DNA of 64,000 nucleotides, taken from the NCBI RefSeq assembly GCF_020552705.1, contig NZ_JAJBZG010000002.1, positions 62,001 through 126,000 on the forward strand, written 5' to 3'. Positions 17,587 to 26,674 of this stretch are shown here, in pieces (position 1 is the stretch's first letter; every line of letters begins with the position of its first letter). The stretch is from Christiangramia sediminis. GTDB taxonomy: Bacteria > Bacteroidota > Bacteroidia > Flavobacteriales > Flavobacteriaceae. Position numbers and translations under genes: made by a program. Under the pieces are notes generated by a model that worked only from the letters and a program-made list of their open reading frames with translations, did not search any database and was not told the origin of the DNA.

Positions 17587-17646
17587 ATCCTGAAAATATT
17601 GATAAATTGTGTATTCTCAATTTACTATATTTTCAGGATAATCTTT
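17587..17646. terminator. long hairpin between convergent genes
   Basis: A perfect 13-bp inverted repeat (ATCCTGAAAATAT at 17587-17599, ATATTTTCAGGAT at 17627-17639) encloses a second 7-bp stem (TAAATTG 17603-17609 with CAATTTA 17618-17624) and an 8-nt loop. A T run follows at 17643-17649 on the plus strand. It lies between the convergent M3 peptidase and WrbA genes and probably terminates transcription, perhaps both ways. Confidence 0.65.
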
Positions 17647-17714
17647 TTTAAAAACTTCCTTTAAATTACATGATTATCGCTTTTAAACTATAAAATATTG
17701 AAAGCTATATCTCT

Positions 17715-18317
17715 CTAGCTCATTCCATTTTTGATGCTTTCAGCAACTTGAATAGTACGCATCACCTGATGCTGAATCGAAGTTTTAGATTGTTCATCAA
17801 GATTATCAACTCCCCCTTCAGAACTAAATCCGTAAGGATTTCCGCCAGTTTTGAAAAGCTCTGGTGAAGTATACCCCGGAGCGGCAACAATTGCTCCCCA
17901 GTGAAACATACTCTTATAAAGTGAAAGCAGTGTAGTTTCCTGGCCACCATGTGGATTTTGTGCGCTAGTCATGCCTGAAACAACTTTGTTTACCAGTTTT
18001 CCTTTACTCCATAAGCCACCGGTAGTATCAAAAAACGCCTGGACCTGAGAAGGCATATTTCCATATCTGGTTGGAAAACTAAAAATTATAGCATCTGCCC
18101 AATCTAAATCGTCGAGCTCAACTGTCTCAACATCCTGGGTTTCCTGATGATGCTTTTTCCAGGCTTCATTAGATTCCATAGCTTCCTGTGGTGCGGTTTC
18201 ACGGAATTTTCTAAAGCGTACTTCGTGATTTCCTTCAGTTTTTGCAGCTTCAGAAGCCCATTGGGCCATTTTATGGTTTGTACCCGTTGCACTGTAATAA
18301 ATTATCGCAATATTCAT
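17715..18317 (-). CDS. wrbA: NAD(P)H:quinone oxidoreductase, WrbA type
   Basis: 200 residues, the usual WrbA length. The N-terminal FMN phosphate loop YYSATGTNHKMA (about 7-18), the SFPTRYGNMPSQVQAFFD flavin-binding loop (about 78-97) and GGQETTLLSLYKSMFHWGAIVAAPGY (about 124-150) are family hallmarks. WrbA uses FMN to reduce quinones by two electrons, avoiding semiquinone radicals, and acts as a tetramer in the cytosol. The ending QHQVMRTIQVAESIK is also typical. The gene is monocistronic, facing the pseudouridine synthase gene across an 81-bp divergent region with no exact TAnnTTTG box. It is distantly related to flavodoxin, but length and inserts argue for WrbA. Confidence 0.88.
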   Translation of the reverse strand: MNIAIIYYSATGTNHKMAQWASEAAKTEGNHEVRFRKFRETAPQEAMESNEAWKKHHQETQDVETVELDDLDWADAIIFSFPTRYGNMPSQVQAFFDTTGGLWSKGKLVNKVVSGMTSAQNPHGGQETTLLSLYKSMFHWGAIVAAPGYTSPELFKTGGNPYGFSSEGGVDNLDEQSKTSIQHQVMRTIQVAESIKNGMS

Positions 18318-18398
18318 AATTAAGATTTTGATTTCATATTCTCTGTAACTTACTTAGATTAGTCCGAAACATCTTTTAAATTTTTTATAAATTTTTAA

Positions 18399-18998
18399 AT
18401 GATTCCTATAAATATGAGTTTAGAACAACAGAGACATTTCAAGATATATAAGCCATATGGATTTCTAAGTCAGTTCATTACCAAACAAAGACCTGGCGGT
18501 AAACATAAATTATTAGGTCAGTTATATGATTTTCCGGAAGGAACAATGTCCATTGGCCGACTTGATAAAGATTCTGAAGGTTTGCTTTTATTAACCACCA
18601 ATGGTAAACTCAGTACTAAGATCACCGCTGGAAATTGTGAAAAAGAATATTATGTTCAGCTTGATGGTAATATACCCGATCATGCTATAGCTGAATTAAG
18701 AAAGGGTGTAGAAATAAGTATTTTTGGTAAACCTTATAATACCCTCGAATGTAATATTAGGAAATTAGAAGGAGATCCAAGTCTTCCAGAACGCTCAAAG
18801 AAAATAAGGGATGAACGTCACGGCCCCACGAGCTGGGTTAGTATTATTCTTACTGAAGGAAAATTTCGCCAGGTAAAAAAAATGACCGCGGCTGTTGGAT
18901 ATCCAACGCTAAGACTTGTGAGAGTCCGAATTGGAAATGAAAAGATTGAGAATATGCTTCCCGGGGAAGTTATTGAACTGGAACAGGTAGCTCTCTAA
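18399..18998 (+). CDS. pseudouridine synthase, RsuA/RluE family
   Basis: 199 residues from ATG at 18399; ATG at 18414 (MSLEQQ) is an equally good start. The catalytic block GRLDKDSEGLLLLTTNG contains the nucleophilic Asp that attacks the uracil ring. The opening RHFKIYKPYGFLSQF and the later TEGKFRQVKKMTAAVGYPTLRLVRVRIG complete the RsuA/RluB/E/F fold. There is no N-terminal S4 RNA-binding domain, as in E. coli RluE, which modifies U2457 of 23S rRNA. Assigning RluE rather than another member of this family is an inference from length and domain content. It ends 19 bp from the stop of the convergent heme oxygenase gene. Confidence 0.85.
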   Translation: MIPINMSLEQQRHFKIYKPYGFLSQFITKQRPGGKHKLLGQLYDFPEGTMSIGRLDKDSEGLLLLTTNGKLSTKITAGNCEKEYYVQLDGNIPDHAIAELRKGVEISIFGKPYNTLECNIRKLEGDPSLPERSKKIRDERHGPTSWVSIILTEGKFRQVKKMTAAVGYPTLRLVRVRIGNEKIENMLPGEVIELEQVAL

Positions 18999-19017
18999 TT
19001 ATAGTTTAAACCATAGG

Positions 19018-19572
19018 TTAGCAACTGGAAAGTGTGTAATTAAAAGCCTCTTTAAAGAGTAGAAAGGTCTCCTGTGCCTTTTTGGTTGCAGTTAATATCT
19101 CCTGCTCGTTGAACTCACGTGATCTAAGATATTTTAGGTATGCATTCCAACCAGTCATACTACTTCTTTCTCCATTAAAAAAATACTGATCTTGTAATGA
19201 ACTGAGAGAAGTACAGTTTTTGATCTCTTTACCAATCAGCATCCCGCCCATTGCAGACCCCTCAATAACATAGGCTGCACCAATAGCTTCTGCTTCGTTC
19301 GAACATTTAAATTCAAGTTCGCAATCAAAATTTGATAGTCCAAGGTTTTCCAAATCCTGTTTAAGTCTATCGGTCTTATCTGTTCCGTAATTCGGTAAAA
19401 ATTTATCAATTTCAGATTCTGCAGATTTATAAGCTATATAATTCTGGAAAAGCAGAAGTTTATATTCTTCCAGGCTAATGGAATTATCCATTATTTTATT
19501 GGCGATATTGTCTTTTTCAATATCATTATGTAGTTCTTTTGTCTCTTCCCGTAAATTACTCAGCATTTCCAT
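19018..19572 (-). CDS. biliverdin-producing heme oxygenase
   Basis: 184 residues from ATG at 19572; a TTG at 19593 in frame would add seven residues and enlarge the overlap with the upstream gene. LREETKELHNDIE places the proximal heme ligand at His15. The GSAMGG motif in VIEGSAMGGMLIG forms the distal helix that lets substrate and oxygen bind, and GWNAYLKYL follows as in bacterial heme oxygenases. The enzyme opens heme to biliverdin, iron and CO. It is the last gene of the operon with the bacteriophytochrome, which needs biliverdin as chromophore, and its start overlaps the receiver gene's end by 17 bp. The context makes the heme oxygenase call strong even though sequence conservation in this family is modest. 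Confidence 0.85.
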   Translation of the reverse strand: MEMLSNLREETKELHNDIEKDNIANKIMDNSISLEEYKLLLFQNYIAYKSAESEIDKFLPNYGTDKTDRLKQDLENLGLSNFDCELEFKCSNEAEAIGAAYVIEGSAMGGMLIGKEIKNCTSLSSLQDQYFFNGERSSMTGWNAYLKYLRSREFNEQEILTATKKAQETFLLFKEAFNYTLSSC

Positions 19573-20116
19573 CACCCATATTAAAACTGTCAATTGCCTC
19601 CTTTATCTGCTTGATATTTTCACGCTGTTCTGCGTTATCTGAATTAATTTTATCAAGATAACTATAGATCTGGTTAACAGTGATCTTATTATTTCTAATT
19701 CGCTCACGCAATTCACCCCTGGCTACCATATTAATCACCACTTTTTTAAGGAGTGGTTCTAATTTTTCACCAAGATTATTCATGTGTTTTTTCAGAATAT
19801 AGCCAGAAGCTCCATTCAAAATGGTATTGGCAGCCAATTCTTCGTCATTGATAGTACCTGTAATAAAAATAAATTCCAAGGTGTCATCATGATCTTTTAC
19901 CAATTCCAGAATATCAAGACCGGTACAATTTGGCAAATTATAATCTGAAAGAACCACATCTGGTGCAAAGTTCACTAGTAGATCTTTACAATCTTCAAGA
20001 TTATCGGTCACTTCAATAACAGGTTCAGACAGGATCTTATGGATCTGCCTCTTTATCAGAAAAATATCATTTTGATTGTCCTCGACTAATAGAATATTAA
20101 GTTTTCTCCGGATCAT
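19556..20116 (-). CDS. response regulator of the bacteriophytochrome operon
   Basis: 186 residues. The receiver domain (about 6-125) has the acidic pair in LLVEDNQND, phospho-acceptor Asp in VLSDYNLPN, Thr in FITGT and Lys in YILKKHM. The C-terminal 60 residues (about 125-186) form a helical, charged tail (RGELRERIRNNKITVNQIYS) that does not resemble any DNA-binding domain. It is therefore probably a single-domain output or phosphorelay protein rather than a transcription factor. It lies 59 bp downstream of the phytochrome kinase and overlaps the heme oxygenase start, which places it between photoreceptor and chromophore maker. The cognate kinase is most likely the phytochrome. Confidence 0.85.
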   Translation of the reverse strand: MIRRKLNILLVEDNQNDIFLIKRQIHKILSEPVIEVTDNLEDCKDLLVNFAPDVVLSDYNLPNCTGLDILELVKDHDDTLEFIFITGTINDEELAANTILNGASGYILKKHMNNLGEKLEPLLKKVVINMVARGELRERIRNNKITVNQIYSYLDKINSDNAEQRENIKQIKEAIDSFNMGDGNAE

Positions 20117-20175
20117 TTGCTACAGGAATATGCGCGAAAATAGTTGAATCTATACTATTAAACAATGCTTCACAG

Positions 20176-22389
20176 TTAAACATAAAAGTAAAATGCAGAA
20201 CCGCTATTTTCTTTACTTTCTGCCCAGATCTCACCACTATGCTTTTCAATAATTTTTTTCACGATAGCCAGTCCAATTCCGGTACCCGGATAATTGTCAC
20301 CTGAATGTCTTGAAAATAAATTAAAGATCTCTTCTTTAAATTTCGGATCAAAACCTATTCCATTATCTTTCACATAATATACTGTTCTCCTCCCCTGAAT
20401 CTCACTACCAATCTCTATTTGGGGGTTTTCAGCTTTTTCACTGTACTTCAGTGCATTGGTGATAAGATTAGACCAGACTTGGATTAGCATACGTTTATCC
20501 CCTACTATTTTAGGCAGGTTTTCTTCCACAATAATCCTGGTATGGGGATAATTAGATTTTATATTAAAAGAGGAAAAAATATCCTTTATCATGGTATCGG
20601 TAGAGTTCGTATTCTTATTGATATCCTGATTCGATACTCCGGCGAAAGAAAGTATATTGTCAATCAACTCCTGCATTTCTTCTACAGAACTCAGGATCGT
20701 ATCAACAGCCATTTGTCCTTCCTTATGTAAATCGGTATAATGATCTTCTTTTAAAATATGGGCATAACCATCAATTCCTCTAAGTGGAGCTTTAAGATCA
20801 TGTGATAATCCCTGACTAAACAATTCCAGTTCATTATGAGCTTCGATTAGCTGCTCATTTAGGGTATCTATTTCTTTCTTTTGATTTTCCAGAATAACAT
20901 AACTCACACTTTCGCTTAGCTTTCTGGCTCCACTAATTTCAAAATCTTTCCAGGTATCAGAAACCCCGGTTAATTGTTCGGTCCATTTTTCAAAAGATTT
21001 CCGTGGCGTTAAGCGCTTTTTCTCCTGATCGTAGGTAGCTTTATTCTCGGGATTTCCTCCCCAGTCTACACTTTGTATAATTTCTGGTCTAAACCAGATA
21101 AGAAAGTCCCTTTCGCTTTGTCCTAATCTTAAACTCAATATCCCTGAACCTGTATTCTTGAAATTTTGAGACTCGGGAAAAAAATTTGAAAGATGATTGC
21201 TGAAGAAAAGACTATCCTTTTTCTTTGCTAGGAATTCTCTGGTAAGCTTTTTAATTTCTTTTTTACCAGGTGTCTCCCCTACCAGTTTTATTTTTCCATT
21301 TAATACTATTGCAGCTCCGCTACATTTAATTAGGTCTGTAAGCTTTGTAGATTGCGAACTCAATCCTTTTTTAATACTATTTTCCTGGTGAATCTGGCTG
21401 ATAAGTTTAATTCTTAACTCATCCAACTTTTCAATATTTACCAGAAAATTATTGGAGCTCTTAAGTGAAAGTTCGTTGGAGAATATCTGGATTAAAAATT
21501 CACAGGTTTGACGCTGATAATAATTTATAAATTTTGGCTTGTAATGGTGGCAGGCCAAAAGTCCCCATAATTTCCCATTGCTTATAAGTGCCGCGGTTAA
21601 CGATGCTCCCACCCCCATATTCTGAAGATATTCTATATGTATAGGTGAAACCCCTCTTAACTTAGAATTTGTTAGATCCAGCGGTGAATTGGTTAAAGGA
21701 GATAATTGTGGCAAGATCTTTACCGGAGAGTAATTTACATCTGATATAGTGCGAACCCGGTTCTTAAGAAATAGTTGCCTGGCTTGTTTTGGGATGTCAC
21801 TTGCCGGATACTGGAGTCCAAGCCAGCTTTCCATTCCCTGATTTAATTCTTCAGCAATTACTTTTCCATTCCACTCCTCATCAAACTTATAGATCATTAC
21901 CCTGTCATAACCGAAAATCGATTTCGTGATCTTCGCGGCATCCTCACAAAGGCTTTGGGAATCTTCAGAAGCATTTAAGGTATTTAAAATACTACTAAGT
22001 TCTTTCTGAAATTCGAAACTACTGGTCCTATCCTTTATTGGCTCAATATCCAGAATCAGGTTTTCGCTGGTGGTATGCGGAATTACTATAAACCGGTTGC
22101 CATTCAGCTTAGTCTCTTCAATGGGAAATACTCCTTCCTCCTTAATTGCCTGAAAGATTTTTTTTATATGATCCTCCTCAAGAATAGATTCAAGACCTGA
22201 TCCCAAAAGCGATTCCGCAGGAATACCAAAATATTCCTTGCAATTTTCACTAACCTGACTAATTTTTCCTGTATCCTTCTCACAGGCAACTAATACACCG
22301 TTAGCCTGAGTAACTCCAATAATATGTATTGGTTCTTTTTCACAACTGGAAAGGTCAACTTCCTCAGGATACCGATCATTATCAGTCAT
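20176..22389 (-). CDS. bacteriophytochrome sensor histidine kinase
   Basis: 737 residues. The N-terminal LSSCEKEPIHIIGVTQ places the chromophore-binding cysteine at Cys16. PAS is about 17-125. GAF (about 140-305) has PASDIPKQARQLF and SPIHIEYLQNMGVGAS, plus LWGLLACHHYKPKFI, with the histidines that line the bilin pocket. PHY (about 320-490) has the arm motif WFRPEIIQSVDWGGNP and the RLTPRKSFEKWTE segment. HisKA holds the phospho-accepting His530 (GLSHDLKAPLRGI), and the HATPase domain ends in GTGIGLAIVKKIIEKH. It is a red/far-red photoreceptor kinase in the cytosol. The usual QPHG after the Cys region is QANG here. It follows the CheB-CheR kinase by 7 bp and precedes the receiver and heme oxygenase genes. 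Confidence 0.92.
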   Translation of the reverse strand: MTDNDRYPEEVDLSSCEKEPIHIIGVTQANGVLVACEKDTGKISQVSENCKEYFGIPAESLLGSGLESILEEDHIKKIFQAIKEEGVFPIEETKLNGNRFIVIPHTTSENLILDIEPIKDRTSSFEFQKELSSILNTLNASEDSQSLCEDAAKITKSIFGYDRVMIYKFDEEWNGKVIAEELNQGMESWLGLQYPASDIPKQARQLFLKNRVRTISDVNYSPVKILPQLSPLTNSPLDLTNSKLRGVSPIHIEYLQNMGVGASLTAALISNGKLWGLLACHHYKPKFINYYQRQTCEFLIQIFSNELSLKSSNNFLVNIEKLDELRIKLISQIHQENSIKKGLSSQSTKLTDLIKCSGAAIVLNGKIKLVGETPGKKEIKKLTREFLAKKKDSLFFSNHLSNFFPESQNFKNTGSGILSLRLGQSERDFLIWFRPEIIQSVDWGGNPENKATYDQEKKRLTPRKSFEKWTEQLTGVSDTWKDFEISGARKLSESVSYVILENQKKEIDTLNEQLIEAHNELELFSQGLSHDLKAPLRGIDGYAHILKEDHYTDLHKEGQMAVDTILSSVEEMQELIDNILSFAGVSNQDINKNTNSTDTMIKDIFSSFNIKSNYPHTRIIVEENLPKIVGDKRMLIQVWSNLITNALKYSEKAENPQIEIGSEIQGRRTVYYVKDNGIGFDPKFKEEIFNLFSRHSGDNYPGTGIGLAIVKKIIEKHSGEIWAESKENSGSAFYFYV

Positions 22390-22396
22390 TATGGGT

Positions 22397-25300
22397 TTAG
22401 GCTTTTAATTTAAAGTAGAAAGTACTTCCTACTCCTTCCTGTGAATCTACCCAGATAGAACCTTCATGCAACAGCACGATTTTTTCTACATGAGCCAGAC
22501 CAACTCCGGTTCCTTCCATATCATCATTCCCCGGAACTCTGTTGAAGATCGTAAAAATGTTGCGCTGATCTTCTTTAGAAATACCCACTCCATTATCTAC
22601 AATAGAGAAAATCCAATATTTATCTTCTTTGTAAGCTGAGATCCTGATTTCAGGATTTCTTTCTTTTGGAACATACTTTATAGCATTGCTAATCAAGTTC
22701 TGAAACAAAAGTCTCAACTCAACCTCATAACCTTTCAACTTTGGTAATGCTCCGGTGTGAATCTTAGCATTGGTATCTTTTATACTTTTTCCAAGGTCAT
22801 ATTTTACAACCTCAACGATCTCTTTAGTATCTACCAGTGTTTTCTTACCGTTTTTACCAATTCTGGAATGTTCCAGTAATGCACGGATCTGAGCAGATAG
22901 CCTATCGGAAGCATTTTTGATGTATTTTATATAATTTTCCCCTTTTTCATCCAACTTGCTTGCATACATTTTTCCAAGTACATCACTACCAAATTTTATA
23001 GTAGCTAAAGGTTCCTGAAGGTCATGAGAACATATAGATACAAATTGTTCAAGATCTCGGTTAGCTCTTTCAAGATCGTTTTTCTGCTCTTTTAACTGTT
23101 CCTGAGCTTTCTGTAATGCTGAAATATCTACGCAGGTATACCGAATCGTTTTTAAGTTATCATGTTCATCCTTTTCAGCAGTTGCATTAAGAATAACCGG
23201 CAAAATTTTACCTTTCTTAGTGGTCATGTTCTGCTCGATATTAACGAGTTCACCAGATTTCTTAATACTAGATTTTAGCTGAACCGTATTAAGCTGTGAA
23301 CCTTTATCGAACAATTCCACAATAGATTTCCCTATAAGGTCTTCTTTAGAATCGTAACCAAGTTTTTGAACAGCTTTTCTATTACACTGGACGATTTCTG
23401 AAGTTTTTGGGTCTACACTTATATGCAGTACCGGATCATCTTCATAAAATGATTTGAAACGCTTTTCACTGGCAATTAATTTCTCTTTCGATTTTTGAAT
23501 GGTTTCAATATCTATAAAAGAGATCACCACGCCGTTTATCTCGTCGTTAGATTCCATATAAGGAGAAATCCTTTGCAGGTAATTTTTTCCTTCCCTGGAT
23601 ACAATGTGCTTTTCGAGCGTTTTTCCTATTCGCAATACTTTCTGGCAGCGATCAAGAAAACTTTGTTTTCTGGTTAGCCCGAAACTATTGGTAAAATTAT
23701 CAATAGGTCTTCCTATATCCCCGTTTATAAGACTGAAGTGTTTTTTAATTGCCGGGGTGAATTTCCTGATCTTTAAGTCTGAATCCAGGAATATAACCCC
23801 AATATCAGTACTTTTAAGAAGATTATTCATATCGGCATTCAATGCTGCGAGATCATCCATTTTCTGAATATTCTCCGCATTTACCGTATTAATTTCTTCG
23901 TTTACACTCTGAAGTTCCTCGTTAGTACTTTGTAATTCTTCATTCGAAGCCAGCAGCTCTTCATTCGCTGCCTGTAATTCTTCGTTACTGGTTTCAATTT
24001 CTTCTAAAGAGGTTTGAAGGTCTTCCTTGGTTTGTTTTAATTCATTCTCAAGACTGCCAACATATTCCTTGGTCTGACTGGAAGGACTAATTTTAGCAAC
24101 CTCTTCTACTCCATCAATATTAAGTTCTTTCTCTATAAAAGTGATCACATAATTTGTTTCTCCTTCCAGACTATGATCTTTGAAAGGCTTCACAATAATA
24201 TCTGCACCTATTTTTTTATCTTTCTGCTGAACCACAGCATCGCGATAAACTACTTTTTTATCTTCTTTAAATGCTTTGTTGAAAGTAGACTGAACAGAAT
24301 ATTTAAGTTCGGTATCGAGCATGTCCAATAGGTTTATAGAAAAACCACTTACAGGCAGATTCGCATATTTTCTAAATTCTCCAACTGCCTGAAGAATGTT
24401 ATAGTCAGAATCCACAAAAATTGAAGCTCCCCCGAATTGATCTAATATAGTTTCATTTAATTCGCCCTGCAGTTTTTGGCGAATTGGGTTGGATTGAGAT
24501 CTATAGACTTTTCTTTCCCTGTCAGATTTATTTTCCAGCAGTGCGGCCGTAGAACTTCCTGTGGCTGACGCATGACTTATTCCGTTTTTAAGTCTCGTAC
24601 TGGGTTTTATATTTTTATAGATCTTCCATCTGCGATCTATCTCACTAAAATTTTCTTTAAGGCTATGAACACTTTCACTAGTTCCCAGAACCAAAACCCC
24701 ATTTTCTTTTAGAGCATAGTGCAACATATTAAGTGCCTTCTTCTGAATACTATTTTGGAAATAGATCAGAAGATTTCGGCATACCACCATATCCATATTG
24801 CTAAAAGGTGGGTTTTTAATAATGTTATGCCTGGAGAATATTACAGATCTTCTTATCCGGTCTGAAACCTGGTATCCATTGCTTTTACTTAAAAAATATT
24901 TAAGTAAAAAATCTTTGGAGACATCTGCCACAATACTTTCAGGATAGATCCCTTTACTACCAATATCCAGGTGAGGTTGGGAAATATCTGTAGCAAAAAT
25001 CTTGATCTCAATATCTTTTCCCTGGTGTTGCATTTCTTCATGCAAACACATAGCGAAAGAATAAGCTTCTTCCCCGGTACTGCAGGCAACATCCCAAACT
25101 TTTAAAATATCTCCATCTTTCTTTTCCTCGATCATCTTTGGAAATACATCTCTTTTTAGTACTTCCCATACCTTTTCATCACGAAAGAATTTTGTAACCC
25201 CAATAAGGAATTCTCTGTATAGAATTTCTACTTCTTCTTCTTCTTTCGTTAAAAAGTCGTAGTATTCTTTTAAATTTTGACACTTACAAATATTTACCCG

Positions 25301-26056
25301 GCGGGCTACTCTTCTGGCCAGGGTTGCATATTTATATTCTCTGAAGTCCAGCCCTGCTTTCTCATCTATATAATTAAGGATCTTGTTCAATTCCTTTTCA
25401 TCGTATTGAACATCACCATCCTTAAAATGAAATATAGGAGGACTCGATATAAAGTTTCTTAACTCAGGACCCATTTCATCAACAGAAAGAATATAATCTA
25501 CCAGGCCCGTATTGATAGCACTTTTGGGCATACCGTCAAATTTAGCCTCTTTGGGATCCTGCACCATTATCATTCCGTCATTCTCCTTGATCGCACGAGC
25601 GCCCCTGGTTCCATCACTTCCCGTACCACTCAAAACAATACCTATAGCTCTTTCTTTCCGCTGTTTTGCCATAGACTCAAAAAACATATCTATAGGCAAA
25701 TTTAAAGTCTGATTCTTGGGCTTTTCGGTTAGCCTTAAAATTTCATCTTCCAGGATAAGGTTATTTGCAGGCGGGATAAGGTAAACATGCCCATGTTTAA
25801 CCTCCATTTGATCTTTAATCTGTACAATTGGAAGATTCGTGTTCTTTTTTAGAAGTTCCCCCATCATACTTTTATAATCCGGAGATAAATGCTGAATCAC
25901 TACGTAAGCATTTTTATCACTTGCAGGAATTTTCTTAAAAAATGCTTTGAGGGCTTCCAGTCCGCCAGCACTTGCTCCTACTGCAATTATTCTTGGTTGG
26001 TCAACATTATTTTCATTTACAGTTTCTACTGTAGAAGTCTCTTTGGTACTTTTCAT
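22397..26056 (-). CDS. CheB-CheR-PAS fused sensor histidine kinase
   Basis: 1219 residues. A CheB methylesterase-like domain (about 20-205) keeps the catalytic Ser29 in VGASAGG, His in VIQHLSP and Asp in GTGSDGT. A CheR methyltransferase-like domain (about 215-490) shows WDVACSTGEEAYS and VVCRNLLIYF. A coiled coil of repeated SNEELQ heptads (about 665-740) leads to two PAS domains (about 740-860 and 870-990). HisKA carries His1011 (ICSHDLQEPLATI), and an HATPase domain ends at 1219. It has no transmembrane segment, so it is cytosolic. No methyl-accepting receptor or other che gene is in the window. It is first in the phytochrome operon, and an inverted repeat lies 36-55 bp upstream of its start. 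Confidence 0.88.
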   Translation of the reverse strand: MKSTKETSTVETVNENNVDQPRIIAVGASAGGLEALKAFFKKIPASDKNAYVVIQHLSPDYKSMMGELLKKNTNLPIVQIKDQMEVKHGHVYLIPPANNLILEDEILRLTEKPKNQTLNLPIDMFFESMAKQRKERAIGIVLSGTGSDGTRGARAIKENDGMIMVQDPKEAKFDGMPKSAINTGLVDYILSVDEMGPELRNFISSPPIFHFKDGDVQYDEKELNKILNYIDEKAGLDFREYKYATLARRVARRVNICKCQNLKEYYDFLTKEEEEVEILYREFLIGVTKFFRDEKVWEVLKRDVFPKMIEEKKDGDILKVWDVACSTGEEAYSFAMCLHEEMQHQGKDIEIKIFATDISQPHLDIGSKGIYPESIVADVSKDFLLKYFLSKSNGYQVSDRIRRSVIFSRHNIIKNPPFSNMDMVVCRNLLIYFQNSIQKKALNMLHYALKENGVLVLGTSESVHSLKENFSEIDRRWKIYKNIKPSTRLKNGISHASATGSSTAALLENKSDRERKVYRSQSNPIRQKLQGELNETILDQFGGASIFVDSDYNILQAVGEFRKYANLPVSGFSINLLDMLDTELKYSVQSTFNKAFKEDKKVVYRDAVVQQKDKKIGADIIVKPFKDHSLEGETNYVITFIEKELNIDGVEEVAKISPSSQTKEYVGSLENELKQTKEDLQTSLEEIETSNEELQAANEELLASNEELQSTNEELQSVNEEINTVNAENIQKMDDLAALNADMNNLLKSTDIGVIFLDSDLKIRKFTPAIKKHFSLINGDIGRPIDNFTNSFGLTRKQSFLDRCQKVLRIGKTLEKHIVSREGKNYLQRISPYMESNDEINGVVISFIDIETIQKSKEKLIASEKRFKSFYEDDPVLHISVDPKTSEIVQCNRKAVQKLGYDSKEDLIGKSIVELFDKGSQLNTVQLKSSIKKSGELVNIEQNMTTKKGKILPVILNATAEKDEHDNLKTIRYTCVDISALQKAQEQLKEQKNDLERANRDLEQFVSICSHDLQEPLATIKFGSDVLGKMYASKLDEKGENYIKYIKNASDRLSAQIRALLEHSRIGKNGKKTLVDTKEIVEVVKYDLGKSIKDTNAKIHTGALPKLKGYEVELRLLFQNLISNAIKYVPKERNPEIRISAYKEDKYWIFSIVDNGVGISKEDQRNIFTIFNRVPGNDDMEGTGVGLAHVEKIVLLHEGSIWVDSQEGVGSTFYFKLKA

Positions 26057-26674
26057 TAATTTGAGTAGTAGTGTTTTACATCAACAATCTCACAGATTAT
26101 TAACAATCTGTAATAATATAATTTTTTTCATTTATTTAATACTACAAAACGAACATTTATTACGTCAAATGCTTCGTATTCATTGATAGTATTCGCAATA
26201 TACCGCTCATTTAATGGAAAATTCATGCCAAAGATAAATCTGAAGACTTTCTAAACATTTTCATAGACCATAAAAAACCTGACATAATTGCATAAGCTTG
26301 CCATTTCTGCAAAGATTCTGAATCTTTAAGAATTCTAAATTAGAAATAACATTTTTTTAAGAAACGCGGAATTAGGTTGAAATTTTGGAATAATCGAAAA
26401 TTACATATTCCCATAAAAGGGGATATTCTACCCAAAATACGATATATAAAACACTGAAAACCTGAAGAATCTATATTTTATGATGCCGAAAATTTAGAAT
26501 TTAGTATAGGAATTTAAGTTTTTATTAATGCAGTCTTTCACAAAATCAGCCTAAATTATCTTTTGTAAATAATAACTAACCACAATTATTGGCATTATCG
26601 CATGGTCTTTGTCCAATAAGAGGCGGAAATTAATTGGCAAAATGCTAATATTAAATTGAACCAAAAAAGTAAAA
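26057..26674. other. 618-bp divergent non-coding region
   Basis: This region separates the light-signalling operon from proCBA, which start in opposite directions. No credible reading frame was found. It holds several dyads: 26092-26111 (listed separately), AAAGATT-ctg-AATCTTT (26311-26327), an imperfect ATATTCCC-N6-GGGGATAT near 26405-26427, and TTATTGG/CCAATAA (26586-26592 and 26613-26619). A TATCTTTT near 26558 is one base off the TAnnTTTG box. Promoters for both operons must lie here; a small RNA cannot be excluded. Confidence 0.5.
26092..26111. repeat. inverted repeat upstream of the light operon
   Basis: ACAGATT (26092-26098) and AATCTGT (26105-26111) are perfect 7-bp inverted arms around a 6-nt spacer. 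The element is 36-55 bp upstream of the minus-strand start at 26056, a plausible operator position for the CheB-CheR/phytochrome operon. No T run follows, so it is unlikely to be a terminator. Confidence 0.45.

Noticed and set aside
26520-26674. Search for a proline leader peptide upstream of proC
   Set aside because: Short frames there (for example the ATG at 26528) hold no Pro codon run.
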